From an uncultured Flavobacteriaceae bacterium (GTDB taxonomy: Bacteria; Bacteroidota; Bacteroidia; Flavobacteriales; Flavobacteriaceae): a stretch of DNA of 64,000 bases. The notes beneath the pieces were generated by a model. The model was not told the DNA's origin. It searched no databases and saw only the letters and a list, made by a program, of their open reading frames with translations. Positions 1-9,434 of the stretch are shown in pieces. The stretch covers positions 34,555 through 98,554 of the forward strand of contig CANLWN010000008.1 of the NCBI GenBank assembly GCA_947494825.1, read 5' to 3'. Within the stretch, counting starts at the first letter, position 1. Each line of letters opens with the position of its first letter. The translations under genes and the position numbers were made by a program.

Positions 1-216
1 CATTGTAAACTAAATTTAAACAGGTTTACGTACATTAAGTAAAGGAAAATAAGGAATTGCCCCAGCAATTATCCCATTTCTGGAATGATAATTGTTAATG
101 CTTATCGAGTACAAAGTTAAAACTTAAAACGACTATGAAATGTGCTAGGATCCAGCCCCTGTGCATTGCGTAAAGCAATTGAGCTGTTTTCTATCAGGTT
201 TTAAAAAAAAAACGAA

Positions 217-1698
217 ATGAAAGAGCTTAAAAAGTATTTTTTGCTGTTTTTGGGCATGGCCACTATTTTGACCGCCTGTAGCAGCGATGATGGTATTGAG
301 AATCCCACCGAACCACCCAATCCGACCAGCGTAGATGTAACCGTACAAAACTTTATGTGGCAAGCCATGAACCTATGGTACTTTTGGCAAGGGGAGGTTC
401 CCAATTTGGCCGATAACCGATTTGCCACCGATGCGGAATACACAGAATATCTACAGGGGTTTTCCAATCCCGAGAGCTTTTATTTCAATGAACTTTTGTT
501 TTCGGAAGATCGGTTTAGCTTTTTAAATGAGGATTATCGAGTACTGGTACAAAACTTTGCCGGAGTCTCCAAAAGCAATGGCCTGGAGTTTGGTCTGGTA
601 AAATTTGCGGACAGTGAGGATGTCTTTGGATATGTGCAATATATCATTCCCAATTCCGATGCCGCTTCCAAACCCATAGCACGGGGGGATATCTTTATCG
701 GGGTCGATGGGCAACAGCTCACCACCAGTAATTTCTCGGATCTTTTGTTCGGGGATAACGATACCTACATCCTGAATATGGCCGATATTGATGCCGGAAC
801 CGTTACCGCCAACAATATTGAAGTAAGCCTTACCAAACAGGAAGGCTTAGTGGAAAACCCTGTTTTTATCACTGATTCCTTTGAAATCAACGGAAATAAA
901 ATTGGGTATTTGATGTACAATCGCTTTACCAACGAATTCGATGAAGATCTTAATGATGCTTTCGGAACACTGAAGACCGCAGGAGTTACGGATTTGGTCC
1001 TCGATTTTAGATACAACCCCGGTGGGTCGGTGAACACCTCCCGCCTACTGTCCAGTATGATCTATGGAACCAATACCAGTGACCTGTATATTCGTCAGCG
1101 TTGGAACGATAAAATTCAAGCCCAATTGAGCTCCGAACAACTCGAAGATTTCTTTGCGGCCACCACAGGCGCAGGAACACCCATCAATACCTTAAACCTT
1201 TCCAAGGTTTATATCCTGGTAACCAATGGGTCCGCTTCCTCCAGTGAACTGGTCATAAACGGACTGAACCCCTATATTGATGTAGTACTCATCGGGGAGA
1301 CAACTAGGGGTAAAAATGAATTTTCCATTACCATGGTAGACGACTCGGCCAATAATTTTATCTACTCGGATACTAGGGAAGGTGCCATCAATCCCGATAA
1401 TGATTGGGCCATACAGCCCTTGGTGGGCAGGAATGAAAATTCGGCCGGCTTTTTTGATTATACCTCAGGATTTACCCCGGATATCGTGTTGGAGGAAGAC
1501 TTGGCCAACCTGGGAGTGCTGGGTGATGTAAACGAGCCTTTACTTGCCAGGGCCATCCAGGAAATTACGGGAGTGACCACCAAAAGGGATTTTACGGTGC
1601 AACTACCGGCCAAAATGATGACATTCTCAAAAATGTATTCCCCGCTTAAGGATAATATGTTCTTGGACAAGGACATACGGTTGGAGGTGCAGCAGTAA
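217..1698 (+). CDS. S41 family C-terminal processing peptidase, lipoprotein
   Basis: This is a cell-envelope serine protease of the S41 (CtpA/tail-specific) family, 493 residues long. The N-terminus is a lipoprotein signal ending in LTAC (Cys21) followed by SSDDG, which predicts membrane anchoring outside the cytoplasm. A PDZ-like part spans about 120-210 and the peptidase domain about 215-420. The nucleophile region GSASSSE lies at 338-344, and the general-base lysine is in GETTRGK (Lys366). The substrate is unknown. The gene stands alone and is followed by a hairpin terminator. The family call is firm; the biological role is not. Confidence 0.9.
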   Translation: MKELKKYFLLFLGMATILTACSSDDGIENPTEPPNPTSVDVTVQNFMWQAMNLWYFWQGEVPNLADNRFATDAEYTEYLQGFSNPESFYFNELLFSEDRFSFLNEDYRVLVQNFAGVSKSNGLEFGLVKFADSEDVFGYVQYIIPNSDAASKPIARGDIFIGVDGQQLTTSNFSDLLFGDNDTYILNMADIDAGTVTANNIEVSLTKQEGLVENPVFITDSFEINGNKIGYLMYNRFTNEFDEDLNDAFGTLKTAGVTDLVLDFRYNPGGSVNTSRLLSSMIYGTNTSDLYIRQRWNDKIQAQLSSEQLEDFFAATTGAGTPINTLNLSKVYILVTNGSASSSELVINGLNPYIDVVLIGETTRGKNEFSITMVDDSANNFIYSDTREGAINPDNDWAIQPLVGRNENSAGFFDYTSGFTPDIVLEEDLANLGVLGDVNEPLLARAIQEITGVTTKRDFTVQLPAKMMTFSKMYSPLKDNMFLDKDIRLEVQQ

Positions 1699-1720
1699 AA
1701 GTGGAAATGAAGTAATATAC

Positions 1721-1751
1721 AAAGGCCCTGACAAATATCAGGGTCTTTTTT
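1721..1751 (+). terminator. Intrinsic terminator after the S41 peptidase gene
   Basis: Stem ggccctga (1724-1731) pairs with tcagggtc (1738-1745) around a six-base loop, and a T run follows. It sits between the stop at 1698 and the convergent gene ending at 1757. Confidence 0.75.
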
Positions 1752-1756
1752 AGTGC

Positions 1757-2695
1757 TTAGTGTAGTCTGCTAGCTTGTTCCAAGCGCTTATATTTTTTGC
1801 GCAAAGGTCCTGGGACCGACATCACTTCAGGATGGAAAAGCCCAGCGAGCAATTCAATGCCACGTGTCAGGGTCTCTGCCGAGGACTGGGTGAACAGCTC
1901 AAAATCGGCCATAAAAACTTGTCCGTCCCGTACTGCCTTAATATTTTCCCAGCCAACTTTTGCTGTAAGCAGATGTATTTCCTCCTTAGTACGTTCCGTA
2001 GTAAAGCCACAAGGGGCTATGACCAGCACCTCTGGATCATACCTTACCATCTTCTCCCAAGAAGTAACAATACTGTCCCCGGATGGATTGGAAAGCATAT
2101 CAACACCCCCGGCATAGGCAATCTGATGGGGTATCCAATGCCCACAGTTGTATAAGGGGTCTATCCATTCCAAAAGCATTACCCTTTTGGGCAATACCCT
2201 ATGGGCCCTTAGGCCATCTATGACGACATCAATCCTTCTTTGAAGTCCCTCCAAATAGGTGTACGCCTTTTCCTCCTTCCCCAGTGCCGCCGCAATGGTT
2301 ATGGCCGTATTGAAGACATCGGACAAGGATTCCGGACTTATGGAGATCAGTTCCGGTTGCTTTTCCAACTTGGCGGCCGCAGCAAGGGTACAGGCCGTAT
2401 CGATCTGGCAAACATCGCAAATGTCCTGGGTAAAAATAATATCGGGTGCAATCGCTTCCAAAAGCGGTTCATCTATATAATAGAGCTGCTTTCCTTGGTG
2501 TTTACTCGCCGAAAACAGGGCATCGATTTCCCGGCTGCTGTAATTTTTTCCCTCCAAAATACAGCGGACCACAGGAGGTTTCTCCCGCAATGCCACAGAC
2601 GGACACTCAAAGGTAACCCCGTGCAAATGGTCCTGTAGTCCCATATCGTACATCATCTGGGTAACTGCGGGCAAAAAGGAACAAACCTTGATCAT
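1757..2695 (-). CDS. BtuF-like ABC-type substrate-binding domain protein, no signal peptide
   Basis: A 312-residue protein of the periplasmic binding-protein-like II (helical backbone, BtuF/FhuD) fold that probably binds a corrinoid. The start is placed at the ATG at 2695 (MIKVCSFLPAVTQ), because codons further upstream run into the receptor gene and do not look like a signal. The mature-like fold begins at residue 1 and no export signal or lipobox is present, so it may act in the cytoplasm. A Cys-rich stretch, CDVCQIDTAC, lies near residue 100. It starts 28 bp after the receptor gene on the same strand, so it is probably read from the same cobalamin-riboswitch transcript. Ligand specificity is inferred from context only. 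Confidence 0.75.
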   Translation of the reverse strand: MIKVCSFLPAVTQMMYDMGLQDHLHGVTFECPSVALREKPPVVRCILEGKNYSSREIDALFSASKHQGKQLYYIDEPLLEAIAPDIIFTQDICDVCQIDTACTLAAAAKLEKQPELISISPESLSDVFNTAITIAAALGKEEKAYTYLEGLQRRIDVVIDGLRAHRVLPKRVMLLEWIDPLYNCGHWIPHQIAYAGGVDMLSNPSGDSIVTSWEKMVRYDPEVLVIAPCGFTTERTKEEIHLLTAKVGWENIKAVRDGQVFMADFELFTQSSAETLTRGIELLAGLFHPEVMSVPGPLRKKYKRLEQASRLH

Positions 2696-2723
2696 AGTAT
2701 CGTTTTTATGGCTAACGGCATGT

Positions 2724-4586
2724 TTACAAACGCAATTGCATCCCAATTCGCAAGTTTCGCCCCCGGGTCGTAAAACCAATGACCTCGGTATAGGTTTCAT
2801 TGAGCAAATTGCTGGCGTTGACAAAGAGTTTTAGCTTTTTATCGAGCAACTCATGGCTCAAATATACATCCACTAAGGAGAAAGCATCCAGTTCCACAGT
2901 GGTGAAGGTATTAAAATCCGTATCCGTTCGCTGTCCCGTAAGGGCGTAGCTAATGGACGCATTGGTTCCTTCGGTAATGGCATAGGCTAGGGAAGCATTT
3001 ATTTTGTGCTTGGGAATACGGATGGCAGCGTCTCCTTTCCTCTCGGTAAAGGTGTAATTGGCGTTTAGCTGAAGTTCTTCCACTGGAGACCAATCCACTT
3101 CCACTTCCACCCCCTGGGCATCAATAGTGCCCTCCGCATTGATGCTCATGAAATTCTGATCAAAGGTGATAAAATTCTCTTCCTTCCGGTCAAAGTACAG
3201 CGCACTCACCCTAAAACCGTTGGTACAGGCATATTCCAAGCCGCCTTCGATCGTACGGTTTTCTTCAGGTTCCAAATTGGGATTGGCCCCAAAATCCCCA
3301 AACAATTGAATCAAAGAGGGCGTAATATAGGAAGTGGCATAGGACCCAAGGAGTTTAAAATATCCCTTATTGGTCTTAAAACGATACGAAGGGTTTATAT
3401 GGTATACCAAGTGCGTTCCATATTCCGAATGATTGTTTACGCGAAGGCCTGTGTTGATGTTTAGGCCAAAAGGGGAAACATAGACCACATTGGCATAGGG
3501 GTCCACCAGGGTAAACTCGGCATCGGCTCCAAACGTGGCTCGATCCTTTAGATAATTTACACCAAGAATTGTATAAAATCGTTCGTTGAAATTGTATTTG
3601 TTGTACACGTCCACCACGTAGTTGTCCCCTTCAAAACTACTGGGAAATGCACTGACACTTTCCGAAGTATAGTCGGTGTAGGCCCCATTGAGGTTTACGG
3701 AACCACCTTCATAGGAAAAAACCGAGGAAACCCCGAGCCGTTCCTGCTCGCTGGTAAACGAATACGGTGCATCTACAAAGCCGAACGATTCGTCAAATTG
3801 GGAATTCAATTTGGTCTGGTTGCCATATAGACCGATGGTAAAAGCATCGCTGACGCGATAGCCTAGTTTGACATCCGTGCTGTAATTGGAGAAATCGTCC
3901 TTTTCGTCTCCAGGGGTTACCAAGGCCGATAGGCCATCCGAAAAGCGATGGGAAAAGCCTGCGACATAGGTAAAACGTGACAAGGTACCATTGACCAGCA
4001 CACTGTTTGAAAATTCCGAGATATTATAATTTTGATCGGCTGCGGTTTGTTGCGTACCCAAACTCGATCGAAAGGTTCCTGAAACAGGTTCTCCGGACGC
4101 TTTCTTCGTCACAATGTTGATTACGGCTGTGGCCGCGTTGGTCCCATATAAGGTACTGGCAGCACCCTTGATAATTTCGATGGATTCAATATTGGCCGGG
4201 GAAAGCAATCTCATATCGTATTCCTGGGAAAAGGAGGAGGGGTCTGAAATCCGTACACCGTCCAGAAGGATCAATACCTGACGTCCCCTGCCGCCCCGGG
4301 CAAAAACGCCCAGTACCGTTCCGTCTCGGCCCCGGCTCCCGGTAATCTCCAGGCCACTTTTGTTGTTGATAATCTCTGCAAGGGTCTTGCCCTGGTTCTT
4401 CGCCAATTCATCGGCACCGATTTTGATGACCGTTTTACCCGAATTTTCTCTTTTTAAAGGGAAACGGGAATCACTTACCACCACTTCGTCCAATTTTTGA
4501 AGTCGCGTAGAATCGTTTTGTTGCTGTGCGGCAACTCCCGTGCACGCCATTACGGCGGTACAAAGGCCAAAAAGTCTTTTGTTCAT
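2724..4586 (-). CDS. btuB: TonB-dependent vitamin B12 receptor (BtuB-like)
   Basis: A 620-residue outer-membrane receptor. It has a signal peptide (cleavage near VAAQ), a plug domain at about 35-155 carrying LILLDGVRISDP and IEIIKGAASTLYGT motifs, then a beta-barrel ending in an aromatic/Leu-rich strand (GMQLRL). Such proteins import corrinoids or other chelates with energy from TonB-ExbBD. The substrate call rests mainly on the cobalamin riboswitch in the 5' leader. No SusD partner is present, which argues against glycan uptake. A BtuF-like gene follows on the same strand. Confidence 0.88.
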   Translation of the reverse strand: MNKRLFGLCTAVMACTGVAAQQQNDSTRLQKLDEVVVSDSRFPLKRENSGKTVIKIGADELAKNQGKTLAEIINNKSGLEITGSRGRDGTVLGVFARGGRGRQVLILLDGVRISDPSSFSQEYDMRLLSPANIESIEIIKGAASTLYGTNAATAVINIVTKKASGEPVSGTFRSSLGTQQTAADQNYNISEFSNSVLVNGTLSRFTYVAGFSHRFSDGLSALVTPGDEKDDFSNYSTDVKLGYRVSDAFTIGLYGNQTKLNSQFDESFGFVDAPYSFTSEQERLGVSSVFSYEGGSVNLNGAYTDYTSESVSAFPSSFEGDNYVVDVYNKYNFNERFYTILGVNYLKDRATFGADAEFTLVDPYANVVYVSPFGLNINTGLRVNNHSEYGTHLVYHINPSYRFKTNKGYFKLLGSYATSYITPSLIQLFGDFGANPNLEPEENRTIEGGLEYACTNGFRVSALYFDRKEENFITFDQNFMSINAEGTIDAQGVEVEVDWSPVEELQLNANYTFTERKGDAAIRIPKHKINASLAYAITEGTNASISYALTGQRTDTDFNTFTTVELDAFSLVDVYLSHELLDKKLKLFVNASNLLNETYTEVIGFTTRGRNLRIGMQLRL

Positions 4587-4671
4587 TTCGTTTAATCGAA
4601 TAAACGGGAGGTTAGTATGTCTGTACCCATACGCAAACTTTTATCCCGAAAGTTTAACATTATTGTTTTGA

Positions 4672-4868
4672 ATTGGGCAGGTCTCCTGACTTGCGTCTTG
4701 CTACGTACCTTCCCACCGGGACCAAAAATGGTTTTACACCGGCAGTGGTTTTGAAGATGTAGCAAGCATCCCTAAAGGGACTTAGCTTACAGTTGCGGGA
4801 ACAGTTCCGGATTTGCACCGGATTCCCTTTTAATCATATCCATGAATTGTACGGATACGAACCTAAAT
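4672..4868 (-). promoter_or_regulatory. Cobalamin (AdoCbl) riboswitch
   Basis: Read on the minus strand, the leader of the receptor gene carries the conserved B12 core: ATCCGGTGCAAATCCGG, then CTGTTCCCGCAACTGTAAGC, then GCCGGTGTAAAACC, closing with a AAGTCAGGAGACCTGCC segment near 4675. These are the signature elements of the cobalamin riboswitch family. It ends about 85 bp before the receptor ATG, as expected for translational or transcriptional repression when B12 is plentiful. Confidence 0.95.
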
Positions 4869-4874
4869 TCGATG

Positions 4875-4882
4875 CGAAGGTA
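4875..4882 (-). promoter_or_regulatory. Possible -7 box for the riboswitch transcript
   Basis: TACCTTCG on the minus strand differs by one base from the Bacteroidota TAnnTTTG -7 element. It lies just upstream of the predicted 5' end of the riboswitch. No clear -33 element was found, so this is tentative. Confidence 0.4.
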
Positions 4883-4900
4883 AACATTTTGTTTAATCTT

Positions 4901-4930
4901 TTTGGCAGAATTTAAATAATGCTACTTTTG
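4901..4930 (+). promoter_or_regulatory. Bacteroidota-type promoter for the binding protein/permease/ATPase operon
   Basis: TTTG (4901-4904) and TACTTTTG (4923-4930) are 18 bp apart, close to the TTTG/TAnnTTTG consensus for the primary sigma factor. It is 20 bp before the TTG start at 4951. It fires away from the riboswitch, so this operon is not covered by it. Confidence 0.6.
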
Positions 4931-4950
4931 AACGGTAAACAGAACGGGCC

Positions 4951-6096
4951 TTGAAAAACACCTCCATCTTACTTTTTCTTTTTATCCTTTTTGCCTGTAA
5001 GCAGGAAAAAAAAGAGGGCTTCCCTGTGGTGGAAGAATCCCGAAGTGTCAGCATTACCCATGCAAAAGGTTTCCGCATAGAGCACTCGGGTACGGGCCTA
5101 ACGCTTATCAAAATCACCTCGCCATGGCCCAATTCGGAAACGGCCTTTACCTATGCCTTGGTACCCAAGGAAAAAATGGCATCCATTTCCCTCAGCAGGG
5201 ATGCCTATGACGCCATCGTCGCAGTTCCAGTGGAACATATCGTGGTCACTTCCACGACCCATATTCCAGCGCTGGAGGCGCTTGGGGTAGCGGACCGTTT
5301 GGTGGGCTTTCCCCAAACGGATTTTATTTCATCTGACTATACCAGGAAGCGCATCGATCAGGGCAAGGTACAGGAACTGGGCAGTAATGAAAATATAAAC
5401 ACAGAACGGGTAATCGCCCTAAATCCCGAGGTGGTCGTAGGTTTTGGAATCAACAACAAAAACAATGCGTATACCACCCTGAAAAAATCCAGGGTTCCCG
5501 TGGTCTACAATGGGGATTGGACCGAGGAAACTCCTTTGGGCAAGGCCGAGTGGGTCAAATTTTTTGCGCCCTTTTTCGGGTTGGAGAAAGAAGCCGATAG
5601 TATTTTCGGGCAGATTGAAAGCGCCTATAACGATGCCAAAAGCCTAGGAAAAAAGGCCGGAGAAAAACCTACGGTCCTAACGGGCGGATTGTTCAAGGAT
5701 GTTTGGTACGTTGCCGGTGGTAAAAGTTGGATGGCCCGCTTTTTGGAAGATGCGCATACCCAATATTTGTGGAATGAAAACCAGGAGACCGGAAGCCTAT
5801 CCCTAAGCCTGGAAAGTGTCCTTGATCGGGCAAGCGAGGCAGAATTTTGGTTAAATCCCTCCATGCTTACCAGCTATGACGCCATGAACGAGGCCAACAA
5901 GCATTATCAGGAGTTTGGAGCCTTTAAGAACAAAAAAGTGTATTCCAATACGATTGCAAAAGGCGCTACCGGCGGCCTGCTCTTCTATGAACAGGCCCCC
6001 AACCGTCCCGACCTGGTTTTAAAGGACCTTATCCATATTTTTCATCCAGAACTGCTACCGGACCATGTCCCTGTTTTCTTTAAGCCCCTAAACTAA
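4951..6096 (+). CDS. ABC transporter substrate-binding lipoprotein, cobalamin/iron-chelate type
   Basis: A 381-residue helical-backbone metal/corrinoid binding protein (Peripla_BP_2, BtuF/FepB group). It starts at a TTG codon. That start is favoured because the following residues form a complete lipoprotein signal, with the lipobox ending at Cys16 (LFAC), and a good promoter lies just upstream. The binding domain begins near residue 90 (VVTSTTHIPALEALG). The permease gene begins directly after the stop codon. The position beside the B12 receptor and riboswitch suggests corrinoid uptake, but a siderophore cannot be excluded. Confidence 0.85.
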   Translation: MKNTSILLFLFILFACKQEKKEGFPVVEESRSVSITHAKGFRIEHSGTGLTLIKITSPWPNSETAFTYALVPKEKMASISLSRDAYDAIVAVPVEHIVVTSTTHIPALEALGVADRLVGFPQTDFISSDYTRKRIDQGKVQELGSNENINTERVIALNPEVVVGFGINNKNNAYTTLKKSRVPVVYNGDWTEETPLGKAEWVKFFAPFFGLEKEADSIFGQIESAYNDAKSLGKKAGEKPTVLTGGLFKDVWYVAGGKSWMARFLEDAHTQYLWNENQETGSLSLSLESVLDRASEAEFWLNPSMLTSYDAMNEANKHYQEFGAFKNKKVYSNTIAKGATGGLLFYEQAPNRPDLVLKDLIHIFHPELLPDHVPVFFKPLN

Positions 6097-7128
6097 GTGT
6101 CGACCTCAAAAACATATCGTTCCTCTTTTCTTGTTTTGACCCTTGTACTACTGGGTTGCCTGGGTCTCAATGTTAGTTTGGGGTCTGTGTCCATTCCGTT
6201 GAAGGATACGTTCAACGCCATTGTAGGCGGCAAGGTATCCCAGGATTCCTGGAGTTACATCATATGGAACTATAGGATGCCCAAGGCGTTTACCACAATT
6301 CTGGTGGGGAGCGGGCTGTCCCTTAGCGGCTTGCTCATGCAGACCTTGTTTCGCAACCCTTTGGCCGGTCCCTTTGTTTTGGGAATCAGTTCTGGCGCCA
6401 GTTTGGGCGCGGCATTGCTTATCATGGGGTCTTCCCTCCTTTCTGGCCTATTTTCCTTTGGAATCGTTAGTGATGTTTCCTTGGCCATAGCCGCCAGTAT
6501 AGGTAGCTTTTTGGTGCTCTTGGCCGTTACCATTGTGGCTTCGCGAATAAAGGACACCATGGCCCTGTTGATCATTGGTCTTATGTTTGGGAGCATCACG
6601 GCGGCCATTGTAAGCGTGCTGTCCTATTTTACGGATGCCACCAAGCTGCAGCAGTTTGTCTATTGGTCCTTTGGCAGTGTGGGCAACCTGTCGTGGCAGC
6701 AATTACTACTTCTGGCCATAATCATAATAATCGGACTGCTACTCAGTATCTTGTCCATGAAACCGCTGAACGCATTATTGCTGGGGGAAAATTATGCTAG
6801 AAGTTTGGGTGTGAACATCAAAAAATCACGACTGATCATCATCATCGCAACAGGCTTACTGGCTGGTGGTATTACAGCTTTTGCAGGCCCCATAGCCTTT
6901 ATTGGCCTGGCTGTTCCACATCTGACCCGACAGATATTTGATACTACCGATCACCGGGTGCTGATACCCGCGGTGTTGATCTACGGGGCCATTCTATTGC
7001 TACTCTGTGATATACTGGCCCAGTTACCTACATCGGCCTATATTCTACCTATCAATGCCATTACCTCCATTATTGGGGCACCTGTGGTCATCTGGTTGTT
7101 GGTACGAAAAAAGAAAATGATATTTTAG
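6097..7128 (+). CDS. FecCD/BtuC family ABC transporter permease
   Basis: A 343-residue polytopic inner-membrane protein with about nine or ten hydrophobic segments. It has the family signature region RNPLAGPFVLGISSGASLGA at about 88-107 and a cytoplasmic coupling region GENYARSLGVNIKKSR. It forms the channel for corrinoid or iron-chelate import with the preceding lipoprotein and the following ATPase. It begins with GTG immediately after the upstream TAA, with no spacer, implying translational coupling. The next ATG (7130) overlaps the end of this gene by only a base or two of spacing. Confidence 0.88.
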   Translation: MSTSKTYRSSFLVLTLVLLGCLGLNVSLGSVSIPLKDTFNAIVGGKVSQDSWSYIIWNYRMPKAFTTILVGSGLSLSGLLMQTLFRNPLAGPFVLGISSGASLGAALLIMGSSLLSGLFSFGIVSDVSLAIAASIGSFLVLLAVTIVASRIKDTMALLIIGLMFGSITAAIVSVLSYFTDATKLQQFVYWSFGSVGNLSWQQLLLLAIIIIIGLLLSILSMKPLNALLLGENYARSLGVNIKKSRLIIIIATGLLAGGITAFAGPIAFIGLAVPHLTRQIFDTTDHRVLIPAVLIYGAILLLLCDILAQLPTSAYILPINAITSIIGAPVVIWLLVRKKKMIF

Positions 7129-7129
7129 C

Positions 7130-7946
7130 ATGAACGCAAAGCACCTTATCCATTAGCACAAGCAACCCACATATCGCCCTGGAGGCCCGTGACCTAGGCA
7201 TAGGATATAGCGCCAAGAAAGTACAAAACTACATTCTTAAGGGCATCCGTTTTTCCATACTGCAAGGAGAACTTGCCGCCATAGTCGGCATCAATGGGGT
7301 AGGAAAATCCACCCTTTTGAGAACCCTGGGCCGGGTACAGCGCAAATTGGCAGGAAGCATTTGGGTAAACAATATTCCTCTGGAGCACCATACCCCTTTG
7401 GAACTTGCATCCAAGATCAGCATTGTACTGACCGAGCCCATAGCGTCCAAAAATCTTACCGTAAGGGAATTGATCGCCTTGGGCAGGCAACCCTATACCA
7501 ATTGGTTGGGGACCCTTTCCCCGGACGATGCGTCAAAAATTAAAAATGCCATTGCCATGGTAGGCCTGGAAGCACTGCAATACAAAAAGTGCTACGAGCT
7601 TAGCGATGGGCAATTGCAGAAGGTAATGATTGCCAGGGCGCTGGCCCAGGACACCTCCCTGATATTGTTGGATGAGCCCACCACCCATTTGGACCTCTAC
7701 CACAAGGTGCATATCTTAAAGTTATTGAAATCCATTGCGCACGAAACGGGGAAAACCATTTTGTTCACCACTCATGAGATAGACATGGCCATACAACTGT
7801 GCGATAAAATGGTATTGTTGGATCAAAAAGGAAATACTTTTGGTACCCCTGGGGAATTGATCCAACAAAAACACTTTGAAGGTCTGTTCCCTCCGGACAC
7901 CATCCGATTTGACCCGGATACCGCCTCCTTCAAGGTGAACAAATAG
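7130..7946 (+). CDS. ABC transporter ATP-binding protein (BtuD/FecE-like), apparent frameshift near the start
   Basis: ATPase subunit of the import system. The fold is complete in one frame: Walker A GINGVGKST at 7287-7313, signature LSDGQ, Walker B LILLDEPT, then the switch His in TTHEID. That frame is open from 7134 but has no ATG, GTG or TTG before a TTG inside Walker A (7317). The well-placed ATG at 7130 reads MNAKHLIH and then hits TAG at 7154. Skipping one base near there joins the two frames and gives about 271 residues. Either the sequence has a one-base error or insertion, or +1 frameshifting or a rare ATT start (7152) is used. The core of the gene looks intact. Confidence 0.75.
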
Positions 7947-8009
7947 CCTTCTTGTCGGGATCTTTTTTTAACGGCAAAGCTTTATCTTTACTCCAAAGAC
8001 GTTGAACAC

Positions 8010-9341
8010 ATGAACGATTTGCTTGTTTATATTATCCTTGGAACACTCTTTCTGGCCATTGGTTACTTTTTAGGCGCTTATATCCAGAATCTCAAGACAA
8101 AATCGAAGCAGAGTACACTTGTAGAACGGGAAAAACAACTGCAACACCATGTAGCCGCATTGGAAGGAAAATTGGAAAACGCAACAGAGGAAAAGGGACA
8201 GTTGCGGACAGAAAAAGAGTTCCTTGGCAATAAAATTACCCGCTACGAATCTGACCTGGAAAACCTACAACAAAAAAACGAGGAGCAAAAGGAGGAAGTG
8301 GAGCGTTTGCAGGAAAAATTTACCAAGGAATTTGAAAATTTGGCGAACAAGATCCTCGACGAAAAAAGTACCAAGTTTACCGAACAAAATCAGAAGAACA
8401 TTAAAAATATCCTGAATCCGCTCCAAGAAAAAATACAGTTGTTCGAGAAAAAAGTGGAAGAAAGCCAAAAAGAGAACATCAGCATTCATTCTGCCTTAAA
8501 GGAACAGCTGCTTCACCTGCAAAACCAAAACCTCAAGATTACCCAAGAAGCCGAAAATTTGACCAAGGCTTTAAAAGGAGATAGCAAAATGCAGGGAAAT
8601 TGGGGAGAACTGGTGTTGGAGCGGGTTCTGGAAAAGTCAGGGCTGGAGAAAGACCGTGAATACTCCATACAGCAAAGCTTTACCTTGGACGACGGAACCC
8701 GCGTACTGCCCGATGTCATCATCCATCTGCCCGATGGTAAAAAAATGATCGTCGATTCCAAAGTTTCACTGACAGATTACGAGCGCTATGTAAATGCCGA
8801 GGACGAAGAGCGGGAGAAATTTTTAAAGGACCATATCCATTCCCTGAGAAAACATGTGGATCAATTATCGGCCAAAAAATACGAAGACCTTTACGAAATG
8901 GAAAGTCCCGATTTTGTGCTGATGTTCGTACCCATAGAACCGGCTTTTGCCGTTGCGATCAACAATGACGCCAACCTTTATAATAAGGCTTTTGAGCAAA
9001 ACATCGTAATCGTTACCCCGTCCACCCTTTTGGCCACGCTGCGGACCATTGACAGCATGTGGAACAACGAGAAGCAGCAAAAGAACGCCATTGAAATTGC
9101 CCGACAGGCCGGTGCATTATATGATAAATTTGAAGGTTTTGTGTCCGATTTGACCAAGGTGGGCAAAAAAATGGATGAGGCCAAGACAGAATATAAGGGG
9201 GCCATGAACAAATTGGTAGAAGGCAGGGGCAACATCATAGTCAGCATCGAAAAACTGAAGAAAATGGGCGCCAAGGCAAAGAAATCCATTCCGGAACCCA
9301 TCCTTAAAAGGGCGGAAGAGGATGATTTTGATGAAGAGTAA
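8010..9341 (+). CDS. rmuC: DNA recombination protein RmuC
   Basis: A 443-residue RmuC-family protein, thought to limit inversions and rearrangements. It has one N-terminal membrane helix (about 5-23), a long charged coiled coil (about 28-180), then the nuclease-like RmuC domain (about 190-400) with conserved GNWGELVLERVLEKSGL and DVIIHLPDGKKMIVDSKVSL motifs. The tail is acidic (EEDDFDEE). It is a single gene with a TATCTTTA box near 7983 that may be its promoter. Confidence 0.93.
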   Translation: MNDLLVYIILGTLFLAIGYFLGAYIQNLKTKSKQSTLVEREKQLQHHVAALEGKLENATEEKGQLRTEKEFLGNKITRYESDLENLQQKNEEQKEEVERLQEKFTKEFENLANKILDEKSTKFTEQNQKNIKNILNPLQEKIQLFEKKVEESQKENISIHSALKEQLLHLQNQNLKITQEAENLTKALKGDSKMQGNWGELVLERVLEKSGLEKDREYSIQQSFTLDDGTRVLPDVIIHLPDGKKMIVDSKVSLTDYERYVNAEDEEREKFLKDHIHSLRKHVDQLSAKKYEDLYEMESPDFVLMFVPIEPAFAVAINNDANLYNKAFEQNIVIVTPSTLLATLRTIDSMWNNEKQQKNAIEIARQAGALYDKFEGFVSDLTKVGKKMDEAKTEYKGAMNKLVEGRGNIIVSIEKLKKMGAKAKKSIPEPILKRAEEDDFDEE

Positions 9342-9434
9342 AAAAACAGTTGATGGGATATGGTTAACGGTTGTTGGTTGGATCGCAATCCGAAACGTAT
9401 GTATCTCCATTGCTTAATTCCCAATCGCATATAA

